Source of the DNA: Microbacterium luteolum
GTDB taxonomy: Bacteria; Actinomycetota; Actinomycetes; Actinomycetales; Microbacteriaceae
Length of the DNA stretch: 64,000 nt
Direction of reading: 5' to 3'
NCBI RefSeq assembly: GCF_039533965.1
Contig: NZ_BAAAUN010000001.1
Span: 2,640,950-2,704,949 of the forward strand
Under the pieces are notes generated by a model. It worked only from the letters and a program-made list of their open reading frames with translations. It made no database searches and had not been told where the DNA came from. Positions 52,773-60,946 of the stretch are shown here, piece after piece. Each line of letters opens with the position of its first letter. The first letter of the stretch is position 1. The translations under genes and the position numbers were made by a program.

Positions 52773-52795
52773 GGTCCCTGAGCTTGTCGAAGGGA
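52773..52795. repeat. second copy of GGGTCCCTGAGCTTGTCGAAGGG
   Basis: Immediately after rplI, in the same orientation as the copy in the ssb-rpsR gap, 23 bp identical. Confidence 0.6.
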
Positions 52796-52808
52796 GCCTG
52801 TCGATGTG

Positions 52809-52838
52809 CGCCCCCTGTCCTCCGGGACAGGGGGCGTT
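52809..52838 (+). terminator. rho-independent terminator of the rpsF operon
   Basis: A perfect 12-bp stem CGCCCCCTGTCC / GGACAGGGGGCG with a TCCG tetraloop is followed by TT. It lies 48 bp after rplI and also before the convergent WYL regulator stop, so it may serve both. Confidence 0.85.
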
Positions 52839-52871
52839 CGGCGTCTCCGGGCCCGGAGGAGCGGACGCCGG

Positions 52872-53831
52872 TCACGCCTCGGCTGCGCGCGCGAAGCGCT
52901 CGGACAGTCGTCGGGCTTCGGTGGCGAGGGCGGGAGTCTCGGAGACCGAGAAGTCCAGGTCGAGCATGCTGAGGTATCGCAGCAGCGCGGCCGGATCATC
53001 GGACCCGCTCTCGAGCACGCAGGACTCCTCATCCCGCGGAGTCACTATGCCCGCCGCTCTCGGCAGCCGTTCGGAGACCACGTCCGCCGGCGCGTGGATC
53101 ACGACCGTGGCCCGGAACTCCCAGGGCGCGGAGGCCACGCCGCGATCGACGTGGTCGGCGGCGCCTTCCGCCGGCAGGTCGCGAGGGGCGAAGCGTCGCC
53201 CCATCGGGATGCGCGGGATGATGCGGTCGACCCGGAACGTGCGCCAGTCGTCGCGTTCGAGGTCGAAGGCGAGCAGGTACCAGCGTCCGGCGCGCAGAGC
53301 CAGCCGGTAAGGCTCGACGATACGCCGTGACTCCGTGTCGGAGTGCGTGCGGTAGTCGAACCGCAGCTGCACGGCGTCACGGCAGGCGGATGCCAGCGTG
53401 AGGAGCACGTCGGGGTCGACCGCAGGCCCGTGCGAAGGCACGGGTACGACCGTCGACTGCAGCGTCGTGATCCGGTGCCGGAGGTGCGACGGCAGCACCT
53501 GGTACATCTTGGCCAGGGCGCGCAACGAGGCCTCTTCGAGGTCGGCGATCGACCCATCGGCTGCTGCGTTGCTGAGCCCGAGGGCCACGGCGATGGCCTC
53601 ATCGTCTTCCAGGAGAAGGGGAGGGAGGGCTGCGCCGGCGCCGAGCTGATATCCGCCGGCCACTCCCGGGGTGCTCTGGATCGGGTAGCCGAGCGCGCGC
53701 AGCCTCTCGACATCTGCGCGGATCGTCCGGGTCGAGACCTCGAGCCGCGCCGCCAGGGTGCGCCCCGGCCAGAACGGGCGGACCTGCAGGAGGGACAGGA
53801 TCTGGAGCAGTCGTTCGGACGTCTTCAACAT
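52872..53831 (-). CDS. WYL domain-containing transcriptional regulator
   Basis: 319 aa. An N-terminal HTH_11 domain (SERLLQILSLLQVRPFWPGRTLAARLEVSTRTIRADVERLRALGYPI) precedes the WYL domain with RIVEPYRLALRAGRWYLLAFDLERDDWRTFRVDRI. A C-terminal WCX-like extension follows. I place the start at ATG 53831; an in-frame ATG at 53873 would lie within the palindromic operator. It is divergent from the epoxide hydrolase and probably represses it. Confidence 0.9.
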   Translation of the reverse strand: MLKTSERLLQILSLLQVRPFWPGRTLAARLEVSTRTIRADVERLRALGYPIQSTPGVAGGYQLGAGAALPPLLLEDDEAIAVALGLSNAAADGSIADLEEASLRALAKMYQVLPSHLRHRITTLQSTVVPVPSHGPAVDPDVLLTLASACRDAVQLRFDYRTHSDTESRRIVEPYRLALRAGRWYLLAFDLERDDWRTFRVDRIIPRIPMGRRFAPRDLPAEGAADHVDRGVASAPWEFRATVVIHAPADVVSERLPRAAGIVTPRDEESCVLESGSDDPAALLRYLSMLDLDFSVSETPALATEARRLSERFARAAEA

Positions 53832-53849
53832 GTCTTCAGTGTCTTCCTG

Positions 53850-53874
53850 ATTGCGGAAGCAAACGTTCCGCAAT
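53850..53874. promoter_or_regulatory. perfect inverted repeat operator between WYL regulator and epoxide hydrolase
   Basis: ATTGCGGAA (53850-53858) and TTCCGCAAT (53866-53874) are perfect 9-bp arms around GCAAACG. The site covers the -35 region of the leaderless hydrolase promoter (-10 at 53881) and lies 19 bp upstream of the regulator start. Repression of both genes by the WYL protein is likely. Confidence 0.65.
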
Positions 53875-53880
53875 GGATTC

Positions 53881-53886
53881 TACTGT
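53881..53886 (+). promoter_or_regulatory. -10 element for leaderless start at 53893
   Basis: TACTGT, then six bases, then ATG at 53893. Confidence 0.5.
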
Positions 53887-53892
53887 CAGAGC

Positions 53893-55143
53893 ATGACGAA
53901 CAACAGCGACAGCATCCGCCCCTTCCGCATCGACATCTCCGACGAGGAGCTCGACGATCTGCGCCGTCGGATCTCGCAGGCCCGCTGGCCACGGGACCTC
54001 GACGGTATGGGCTGGGATCGCGGCGTCCCGACCAGCTATCTGCGCCCGCTCGCCGAGTACTGGCGTGATCGCTTCGATTGGCGCGAACAGGAGGCGCGTC
54101 TCAACGAGCTCCCGCAGTACGTCACCGATGTGGATGGTCAGCAGATCCACTTCGTGCACGTCCGCTCGGAGGTGCCCGGGGCTCGTCCGCTGCTCCTCCT
54201 GCACGGGTGGCCGAGCTCCTTCGTCGAGTTCCTCGACGTCATCGGACCGCTCACCGATCCGGTCGCCCACGGCGGAAGGGCGGAGGATGCCGTGCACATC
54301 GTCATCCCGTCGCTCCCCGGATACGGGTTCTCGCCGCTGACAGGTGCCGGATGGGGCGACCTCTTCCGGATCGCCGGCGCGATGGCCGAGGTGATGACTC
54401 GACTCGGCTACGACCGCTTCCTCGCGCACGGCACCGACGTCGGGTCGGGAATCGTCGGGATGCTGCCGATGGTGACGCCCGGACGGGTCATCGCCACCCA
54501 CGTCAACGGTCCCAGCCCCTTCCCGCTCGGGCCTGCCCTCTCCGTCGACGCCCTGCCGGACGCGGAGCGCGAGAGGGCCGCACGGTTCAACGCATTCCGC
54601 GATGACGGCGCCGGCTACCTGCACATCCAGGCCACGCGGCCGCAGACCGTGTCGTACGGTCTGAACGACTCCCCGGTGGCCCAGCTCGCGTGGATCGTCG
54701 AGAAGTTCCGCGAATGGACCGACCCGGCCGCCGACCTCCCCGAGGACGCCGTCGACATCGATCGACTGCTGACCACCGTGAGCATCACCTGGTTCACGCA
54801 GTCGGGATGGTCTTCCGCGCACGCCCTGTACGAGGGGATGCAGGTGTACCGGCAGTTCGCGGCGATGGCGGGTGGCGCAGCGGGTGGCGGCGACGCCGGA
54901 TACACGGAAGACGCCGGATATGCGGATGCTGACGCCGGGGCCTCCGGCGGGTGGGAGGCACCCCCGGCGCCCCCGGCTGCCGCATCGGTCTTCGCCGCGG
55001 ATCTCTCCGTGCGGAGCGTGGTGGATCCGGCATCCGCGTTCGAATCCTGGACGGAGCACGATTCGGGCGGGCACTTCCCTGCGATGGAGGTGCCCGAGAT
55101 CCTCGTGGCCGACATCCGGCGGTTCTTCGACGGGCGCCGCTGA
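53893..55143 (+). CDS. epoxide hydrolase family protein (EHN plus alpha/beta hydrolase)
   Basis: 416 aa. The N-terminal EHN domain (FRIDISDEELDDLRRRISQARWP) leads to the oxyanion motif LLLLHGWPSSFVEF. The nucleophile elbow HGTDVGSG carries the catalytic Asp, and DSGGHFPAMEVPE has the catalytic His. Residues about 328-366 are an unusual low-complexity insert rich in Gly, Ala, Asp, Tyr and Pro (GYTEDAGYADADAGAS), just before the last strand. The protein is about 40 residues longer than common relatives. ATG at 53893 is leaderless. The HTH_42 gene follows after 2 bp. Confidence 0.9.
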   Translation: MTNNSDSIRPFRIDISDEELDDLRRRISQARWPRDLDGMGWDRGVPTSYLRPLAEYWRDRFDWREQEARLNELPQYVTDVDGQQIHFVHVRSEVPGARPLLLLHGWPSSFVEFLDVIGPLTDPVAHGGRAEDAVHIVIPSLPGYGFSPLTGAGWGDLFRIAGAMAEVMTRLGYDRFLAHGTDVGSGIVGMLPMVTPGRVIATHVNGPSPFPLGPALSVDALPDAERERAARFNAFRDDGAGYLHIQATRPQTVSYGLNDSPVAQLAWIVEKFREWTDPAADLPEDAVDIDRLLTTVSITWFTQSGWSSAHALYEGMQVYRQFAAMAGGAAGGGDAGYTEDAGYADADAGASGGWEAPPAPPAAASVFAADLSVRSVVDPASAFESWTEHDSGGHFPAMEVPEILVADIRRFFDGRR

Positions 55144-55145
55144 CC

Positions 55146-56228
55146 ATGGCCGGCCCGATCCTCAGCGATCGCGCTCTGAACAGGGCGCTGCTCGCGCGGC
55201 AGCTGCTCCTCGAGCGCGGCGCCCTCTCGCCTGTCGACACCGTGCGGCACCTGGTCGGCATGCAGGGCCAGGCACCGCTGGCGCCGTACGTCGGCCTGTG
55301 GTCCCGGCTCGTGGACTTCGCGCCGGCGGAACTCTCGACGGCGATCGAGGATCGGACACTCGTGCGGGCGACGCTCATGCGCGGAACCGTGCACCTGGTG
55401 ACGAGGGACGACGGACTGCAGCTGCGTCCGCTCACGGAGCCGGCGATCGTCCGAGGCTTCCGGGGCGGGTTCCGCAGGCTGATCACGGCGGAGCAGGAGG
55501 CGGAGGTGACAGCGTGGGGGCGCGAGCTGCTGACCGAGCGGCCGCGCACCCGCGTGGAGCTTCGGGGCCTGTTCCGGGACCGCTGGCCGGAGATCGACGC
55601 GGATGCCATGGCCTACGCGGTCAGCTACCTGCTGCCGACCGTCCAGCCGACGCCGCGCGGGCTGTGGGGTATGCCGCAGGGGCAGGCGCGACTCGCCCTG
55701 CTGGACTCCTGGATCGGGCGTCCCCTCGACGATGCTCCGTCGATCGACGGCGTCGTGCTCCGCTACCTGGCCGCGTTCGGGCCGGCGACCGTGAACGACG
55801 CGCAGGCCTGGTCGGGTCTGACGGGACTGCGTGAGGTGTTCGATCGGCTCGCGCCGCAGTTGACGATCTTCACCTCGGAGAAGGGGCAGGTGCTCTACGA
55901 CCTGCCCGAGGCGCCGCGCCCCGACGCGGAGCATCCGGTTCCGCCGCGATTCCTGCCGGAGTACGACAACGTCCTCTTCTCGCATCGCGACCGCCGACGC
56001 ATCATCGACTCGACTCACCGCGTGCCGCTGCCCCCAGGGGTGGGCGCGCGTTCCGGCAATTTCCTGAGCGACGGGTACTTCCGCGGCACGTGGAGCCTCG
56101 AGGGAGACTCGCTGTGCATCCGACCCCACGGGGAGCTCGGCGACGCGGCATCCGCCCTCGTCGAGGAGGGGGAGAGGTTGGCCGCGTTCCTCGGGGTCTC
56201 CGGCGCCGAGATCGCTCCGGTCGGCTGA
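55146..56228 (+). CDS. winged helix DNA-binding protein, HTH_42 (AlkX/YcaQ-like) family
   Basis: 360 aa. The N-terminus LSDRALNRALLARQLLLERG and the segment VRHLVGMQGQAPLAPYVGLWSRL are the hallmarks of the HTH_42 superfamily. They include a Q-x-Q pair at residues 40-42 like that used by AlkZ/YcaQ DNA glycosylases. Later parts (LWGMPQGQARLALLDSW, LPEYDNVLFSHRDRRRI) also fit. Some relatives unhook crosslinked bases, but most members are uncharacterised. It is co-transcribed with the epoxide hydrolase. Confidence 0.85.
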   Translation: MAGPILSDRALNRALLARQLLLERGALSPVDTVRHLVGMQGQAPLAPYVGLWSRLVDFAPAELSTAIEDRTLVRATLMRGTVHLVTRDDGLQLRPLTEPAIVRGFRGGFRRLITAEQEAEVTAWGRELLTERPRTRVELRGLFRDRWPEIDADAMAYAVSYLLPTVQPTPRGLWGMPQGQARLALLDSWIGRPLDDAPSIDGVVLRYLAAFGPATVNDAQAWSGLTGLREVFDRLAPQLTIFTSEKGQVLYDLPEAPRPDAEHPVPPRFLPEYDNVLFSHRDRRRIIDSTHRVPLPPGVGARSGNFLSDGYFRGTWSLEGDSLCIRPHGELGDAASALVEEGERLAAFLGVSGAEIAPVG

Positions 56229-56273
56229 CGTCACGGATTCGGCTGCGCGCCGGCGGAGCGCGGGCGCGCAGGA

Positions 56274-56301
56274 TGCCCCGTGGGCGCGAACCCACGGGGC
56301 A
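56274..56301 (+). terminator. hairpin after the HTH_42 gene
   Basis: TGCCCCGTGGG / CCCACGGGGCA, 11 bp, loop CGCGAA, 45 bp past the stop. It is followed by a C-run rather than T-run. Confidence 0.6.
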
Positions 56302-56365
56302 CCCCCTTGCGTCCGCGTCACGCGCGGTCGGACCGAGATCCGCCCGTCACGCGACGCAGGACGCA

Positions 56366-56408
56366 CCGGCGGTGCGGGTCTCCTCCCCGAGGACGGCCGC
56401 ACCGCCGG
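56366..56408. terminator. second hairpin in the convergent gap
   Basis: CCGGCGGTGCGG (56366-56377) and CCGCACCGCCGG (56397-56408) are perfect 12-bp arms with a 19-nt loop. It lies 8 bp beyond the stop of the chaplin-like gene on the minus strand. Confidence 0.6.
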
Positions 56409-56416
56409 CGTCTGGG

Positions 56417-57922
56417 CTACGCCGTCGTGCGACGGCGGAGCAGCCCTGCGCCTCCGATGAGGAGCAGGAGTGCGGCGAGTGCGACCAGACCGGAGGCGGC
56501 GGCGCCGCCGGTCATGGCGAGGCCCTCCGCTGCGCCGGATGCCGAAGCGGCAGCGGCCGCTCCGGAGGCCGAACCCGTTCCCGGAGTCGTGCCCGGACCG
56601 GTACCGGGATCGGTGCCCGGGTCTGTTCCCGGATCCGTTCCCGGATCCGTTCCCGGGTCGGTTCCCGGATCAGTCCCCGGGTCCGTTCCGGGGTTCGTCC
56701 CGGGCCCGGTGACGGTGCTCTCGCCGAGCACCGCGATGGCGTTGCCGCCGACCGTGATCGGGATGCTCACCGGGAGCACGACCTGGCTGCCGCCGAGGAG
56801 TCCTCCCAACCCCGACGTGTCGATCCCGCCGACGGCAGGAACCGACGGTGCCGGTGCTGCGCCCGCTCCGCCGGTCACCGTGCTGGTGCCGAGGACCGAA
56901 ATCGCGTTGCCGAGCACGGAGATCGGTGCCGTGACGGGTGCCACGACCTGGCTGCCGCCGGCTAGCGAGTCATCCCCGCCCGTCGACACGTCACCGCCGG
57001 ATGCCGGTGCCGGTGCTGCGCCCGTTCCGCCGGTCACCGTGCTGGTGCCGAGGACCGAGATCGCGTTGCCGAGCACGGAGACCGGTGCCGTGACGGGTGC
57101 CACCACCTGGGTGCCGCCGAGGATCGAATCGTCTCCCGACGTCGTCGCCGGCGTTCCGGGTGCGGAGGCCGGCGCGGGTGCGCCTGCCGGGGAGCCGGAT
57201 GCCGAGCTGGTGCCGAGCACGGACACGGCGTTGCCGCCGACCGTGATCGGTGCCGTCACCGGGGCCACGACCTGGGTGCCGCTGCCCACGGCATCCGTTC
57301 CGTTCGTCTCCGCGGAGGCCGGCGAGGCGGCGGCAGGGGCCGGTGCTGCGGCTCCCTGCGACTGCGCGTCGCTTTCACCGAGGACCGAGACGGCGTTGCC
57401 CGAGACGGTGATCGGGGCGTCGACCTGCAGCAGCGCCTGCGTACCCGAGAGCACGCCGTCGATGCCGCTGGTCGTCACGGACGGCACCCCGGCGGCGGGA
57501 GGCGAGGCCTGGGGAGCCTCATCCTGGGATGCCGGAGCCGGGGCGCTGGTCGAGGAGGTGCCGAGAAGGCTCACCGCGTTGTCCGTCACGGTGACGGGTA
57601 CGGTGACGGTCACCACGGCCTGGGAGCCGGATGCCGCGCCCGAGTCGCCGCTCGTCTCCGCCACGGGCGCGGGGGCAGGGGCTGGAGGCGGGGTCTCGGC
57701 GACGGGTGCCGGAGCGGGTGCCTCGGCGGTGGAGGTGCCGAGCACCGAGATCGCGTTGTCGACGATCGTGATCGGCGCGGTGACCGTGGCCACCGCCTGA
57801 GTGCCGGAGAGAAGGCTGTCGTCCCCGGATGTCTCGGCCGCGTTGGCGACCGTCGCGCCGAAGAGCGTGATGCCCCCGGCGATGAGCGTGCCCCACAGGG
57901 CCCGCTTCAGATAAGTACGCAT
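56417..57922 (-). CDS. chaplin-like surface protein with seven repeats and LAMTG sorting signal
   Basis: 501 aa. A signal peptide (residues 1-29) is followed by seven Cys-free repeats starting near residues 32, 91, 153, 207, 263, 317 and 371. Each has the form G(T/S)Q(A/V)V..V..P(I/V)(T/S)V..NA(I/V)SVLG, matching the chaplin hydrophobic domain (pattern V.VP.NVCGN.V.VIG without the Cys). Ala/Pro linkers separate them. An 11-unit PGTD-like tract, LAMTG, a membrane helix and RRRTTA complete it. LAXTG is the class E sortase motif used by long Streptomyces chaplins. Probably a cell-wall-linked, amyloid-prone surface layer protein. ATG at 57922 has AGGAGA. Confidence 0.85.
   Translation of the reverse strand: MRTYLKRALWGTLIAGGITLFGATVANAAETSGDDSLLSGTQAVATVTAPITIVDNAISVLGTSTAEAPAPAPVAETPPPAPAPAPVAETSGDSGAASGSQAVVTVTVPVTVTDNAVSLLGTSSTSAPAPASQDEAPQASPPAAGVPSVTTSGIDGVLSGTQALLQVDAPITVSGNAVSVLGESDAQSQGAAAPAPAAASPASAETNGTDAVGSGTQVVAPVTAPITVGGNAVSVLGTSSASGSPAGAPAPASAPGTPATTSGDDSILGGTQVVAPVTAPVSVLGNAISVLGTSTVTGGTGAAPAPASGGDVSTGGDDSLAGGSQVVAPVTAPISVLGNAISVLGTSTVTGGAGAAPAPSVPAVGGIDTSGLGGLLGGSQVVLPVSIPITVGGNAIAVLGESTVTGPGTNPGTDPGTDPGTDPGTDPGTDPGTDPGTDPGTGPGTTPGTGSASGAAAAASASGAAEGLAMTGGAAASGLVALAALLLLIGGAGLLRRRTTA
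56573..56704. repeat. 12-bp tandem repeat coding PGT(D/N/G/T)
   Basis: Eleven consecutive 12-bp units, seven of them encoding PGTD. It spans the putative wall region of the chaplin-like protein and is likely to vary in copy number. Confidence 0.85.
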
Positions 57923-58025
57923 GATGATTCTCCTGACTGGACTGGGGGAGTCTGATGGGTGCGGGCGAAGTGCGCGCGCAGCACAGCATCTGCCGTCCTC
58001 GGGGTGAGGGCGGCGCGACCGTCAG

Positions 58026-59012
58026 TCAGTCAGGAGAGACGTCGGTGGCGAAGACCGGCGACGTCGGCAGGGCGTCGTCCGATGCACCGGCAGCCCGCTC
58101 CCAGGCACGGAGCGGAAACGCACCGACGTCGCTGACGCGAGCGTGGGCGCTGTGAGAACCTCCGCCGGAACCGGCGAAGGAAGAAGGCGTGCCAGGACCC
58201 CCTGGCGGGGCGCCGGAGGACGGCCCGGAGGGCGCGTCCGACGCCCCGCGCTCGCTCACAGTGCCCCTGGGGATGGTAGCGGGGACTACGGGCGAAGCGG
58301 AGGCGAGCGCGGGGGTCGTGGCCTGGAGGAAGAGTGCGGATGCCGTCGCCGAGGCGAGCTGCGCAGCAGAACTCGTGCCGGGTGTGCCGGGCACGAGCGG
58401 CACCGATGCTGTCGGGTCGAGAGGTTCCAGGATCGGCGGCAGCGTCTCCCCGCCCACCTCGCCGATCACGCCGGTCGCGCCGTCGACCACTCCGATGACG
58501 TCGCGGACCAGGTCGGCGGCGCCGAGTTCGTCGACGAGATCTCCGAGGATCGGGAGACCGGTGACGGCATCGAGGATCGGGTCGGTGACGTGTGCGACGG
58601 GGGAGTGCGTGAGAGCGTCGGTCACCGGTGCGACCACGCCCTCGGCGGTCTGCGATACCGCCTCGACGATCGGAGCGGCGACGGCTCCGACGATCGGCAC
58701 CTGCGTGACGGCGGTGGCGACAGTGTCGACCACGACGGGCGCCTCTTGCTGCACGGGCGCGATCACGGCCGTGACGGCCGGGGCGACCACCTGCGTCACG
58801 ACGGGTGCGACGACGTCGGAGACGACCGGTGTCGTGACGGCGGAGACCGTCTCGCTCACGATCGAGGTGAGCCCGTCGAGGGGTCCGTCCGACTCGTCGG
58901 CGTGCGCGGAGCCTCCGCCGGCGACGACCGTCAGTGTCGCCCAGGCGAGCGCGACGAGACCGCCCCATTTGACGGCGGTGGGGATGCCGCGTCGGGTGGC
59001 CCGAACGTTCAC
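58026..59012 (-). CDS. secreted protein of unknown function beside the chaplin-like gene
   Basis: 328 aa. The signal peptide ends near GGSAHADE. Residues 48-140 repeat short Val-rich segments such as TTPVVSDVVAPVVTQVVAPAVTAVIAPV and PIVGAVAAPIVEAV. The rest is Ala/Pro/Gly/Ser-rich without membrane anchor or sorting signal. No family is recognised. GTG at 59012 has GGGGGAGG. It lies 103 bp upstream of the chaplin-like gene on the same strand, so the two may be expressed together. Confidence 0.72.
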   Translation of the reverse strand: MNVRATRRGIPTAVKWGGLVALAWATLTVVAGGGSAHADESDGPLDGLTSIVSETVSAVTTPVVSDVVAPVVTQVVAPAVTAVIAPVQQEAPVVVDTVATAVTQVPIVGAVAAPIVEAVSQTAEGVVAPVTDALTHSPVAHVTDPILDAVTGLPILGDLVDELGAADLVRDVIGVVDGATGVIGEVGGETLPPILEPLDPTASVPLVPGTPGTSSAAQLASATASALFLQATTPALASASPVVPATIPRGTVSERGASDAPSGPSSGAPPGGPGTPSSFAGSGGGSHSAHARVSDVGAFPLRAWERAAGASDDALPTSPVFATDVSPD

Positions 59013-59532
59013 GTCAACCTCCCCCTCTGAAGGCAACGCACCATCGGCACGAACGTGCTCGATGGGCTGACGATACTCGCGCTTACAGCCGTTGTCCAGG
59101 GCTATTTCGCGCAGGTCCGGAAGCTCATCGCGCGATGACGCGCCCGGCAGAATCTCGGCTTGACTTTCCCCAGGTTCTGCACATGTCGTCCCATGACGGG
59201 AAAACCTTCAATCACGCATTGAACCCGGTTCCCATCCACAGGCTGGGGAATCGAGAAAGCCCAGGTCAGCGCGATTAAGAAAACCAATATGAAAGACCGT
59301 CCACCGGGTTATCCACAACCGTTCTACACAGACACTCCGGCTTTGTCCGCAAACTCTCCACAGAGTTATCCACAGGCTGTGTTGCACCCGATTCACGCCG
59401 CTCGTAGCGTGGTCGAGCGACCGAATGTCGGGGGCTCCTGATTCGCTGTGCACAGCGGCCGGAACGGCCGGACGGACACGGCTCCGCCCCTCGGGGCGGC
59501 GCATTCGGAAACGTCGCATCGAAGGGAAAAGC
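59013..59532. other. 520 bp gap upstream of dnaB
   Basis: No convincing gene. It holds a perfect 14-bp palindrome TCATCGCGCGATGA (59125-59138), a relatively AT-rich stretch (59150-59300) and the DnaA boxes at 59309-59374. An ORF of 61 codons on the minus strand (59102-59287) has no ribosome site and odd composition. Confidence 0.7.
59309..59374. promoter_or_regulatory. DnaA box cluster upstream of dnaB
   Basis: Two perfect TTATCCACA boxes (59309-59317 and 59366-59374) lie 57 bp apart. A partial box CTCTCCACA (59354-59362) sits next to the second, and CCATCCACA lies further upstream (59232-59240). Confidence 0.7.
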
Positions 59533-60906
59533 GTGTCGATCGCGGACATCTCAGAGGAGCGCCTGGGAGGGCAGCGCCCGCCCGAGCGCACGCCTCCCCA
59601 TGACCTCCTCGCCGAGCAGAGCGCGCTGGGCGGCATGCTGCTGTCGAAAGACGCCGTCGCCGACGTGATCGAGACCCTCAAGGGCGCCGACTTCTACATC
59701 CCGAAGCACGAGTTGATCTTCGAGGCGATCCTGTCGCTGTACTCGCACGGCGAGCCGACTGATGTGGTCGCGGTCACCGACGAGCTCATCAAGACCGGCG
59801 AGCTCGGCAGGGCCGGCGGCGCCGACTACCTGCACACCCTCACCTCGATCGTCCCGACCGCAGCGAACGCCGGGTACTACGCGGGCATCGTCAACGAACG
59901 AGCCATCCTTCGTCGCCTGGTCGATGCGGGCACGCGCATCGTGCAGCTCGGATATGCCGGCGAGGGCGACGCGACCGACATCGTCAACAACGCCCAGGCC
60001 GAGATCTACTCGGTCACCGGCACCGAGACGGCCGAGGACTACGTGCCGTTGACCACGGCCGTCGACGCGGCGATCGAGGAGATCGAGGCCGCGAACGGCC
60101 GCGACGGCTCGATGACCGGCATCCCGACCGGGTTCAAGGAGCTCGACGAGCTCACCAACGGCCTCCACGGTGGCCAGATGATCGTCGTCGCGGCCCGACC
60201 CGCGATGGGCAAGTCGACGCTCGCCCTCGACTTCGCCCGCGCGGCATCCATCGGTCATGACTTCCCGTCGATCTTCTTCTCGCTCGAGATGGGCAAGAGC
60301 GAGATCGCGATGCGTCTGCTCAGCGCCGAGGGCGGGATCCCGCTGCAGAACATGCGCAAGGGAACGCTCGACCCGCGCGACTGGACCACCGTCGCCGCGA
60401 CCCGAGGTCGCATCAACGACGCGCCCCTCTACATCGACGACAGCCCCAACATGACGCTCGTCGAGATCCGTGCCAAGTGCCGTCGACTCAAGCAGCGCGA
60501 GGGTCTGCGCATGGTCATCATCGACTATCTGCAGCTCATGACGTCGGGCAAGCGCGTCGAGTCGCGTCAGCAGGAGGTCTCCGAGTTCTCGCGAAGCCTC
60601 AAGCTCATCGCCAAGGAGCTGCAGGTCCCCGTCATCGCCCTGTCGCAACTGAACCGTGGTCCCGAGCAGCGGCAGGACAAGAAGCCCGCGATCAGTGACC
60701 TGCGTGAGTCCGGCTCGATCGAGCAGGATGCCGACATGGTCATCCTGCTCCACCGCGATTCCGTCTACGACAAGGACGTGCGTCCGGGCGAGGCAGACCT
60801 CATCGTCGCCAAGCACCGTAACGGCCCGACCGCCACGATCACGGTCGCGTTCCAGGGTCACTACTCGCGCTTCAAGGACATGGCCCCGGGCGGCGACTTC
60901 AACTGA
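59533..60906 (+). CDS. dnaB: replicative DNA helicase DnaB
   Basis: 457 aa, no intein. The N-terminal domain (PPHDLLAEQSALGGMLLSKDAVADVIE) precedes the RecA-like core with Walker A ARPAMGKSTLA, Walker B MVIIDYLQLM, and ISDLRESGSIEQDADMVILLHR. It unwinds DNA at the fork. GTG at 59533 follows GAAGGGAAAA. Confidence 0.97.
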   Translation: MSIADISEERLGGQRPPERTPPHDLLAEQSALGGMLLSKDAVADVIETLKGADFYIPKHELIFEAILSLYSHGEPTDVVAVTDELIKTGELGRAGGADYLHTLTSIVPTAANAGYYAGIVNERAILRRLVDAGTRIVQLGYAGEGDATDIVNNAQAEIYSVTGTETAEDYVPLTTAVDAAIEEIEAANGRDGSMTGIPTGFKELDELTNGLHGGQMIVVAARPAMGKSTLALDFARAASIGHDFPSIFFSLEMGKSEIAMRLLSAEGGIPLQNMRKGTLDPRDWTTVAATRGRINDAPLYIDDSPNMTLVEIRAKCRRLKQREGLRMVIIDYLQLMTSGKRVESRQQEVSEFSRSLKLIAKELQVPVIALSQLNRGPEQRQDKKPAISDLRESGSIEQDADMVILLHRDSVYDKDVRPGEADLIVAKHRNGPTATITVAFQGHYSRFKDMAPGGDFN

Positions 60907-60946
60907 GTCGTAGGTTCCGGGTCAACACGACAGAGTCGGCGGCGAC

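Noticed and set aside
55030..55055. tRNA T-loop-like GTTCGAATCC
   Set aside because: It lies inside the epoxide hydrolase coding sequence and no acceptor, D or anticodon stems flank it. No tRNA was found in the window.
56573..56704. Tandem repeats that might suggest a CRISPR array
   Set aside because: The units are 12 bp, contiguous, without unique spacers, and encode PGTD in frame.
59102..59287. 61-codon minus ORF upstream of dnaB
   Set aside because: No ribosome site, composition unlike neighbours, and overlap with a palindrome and a weak DnaA-like box.
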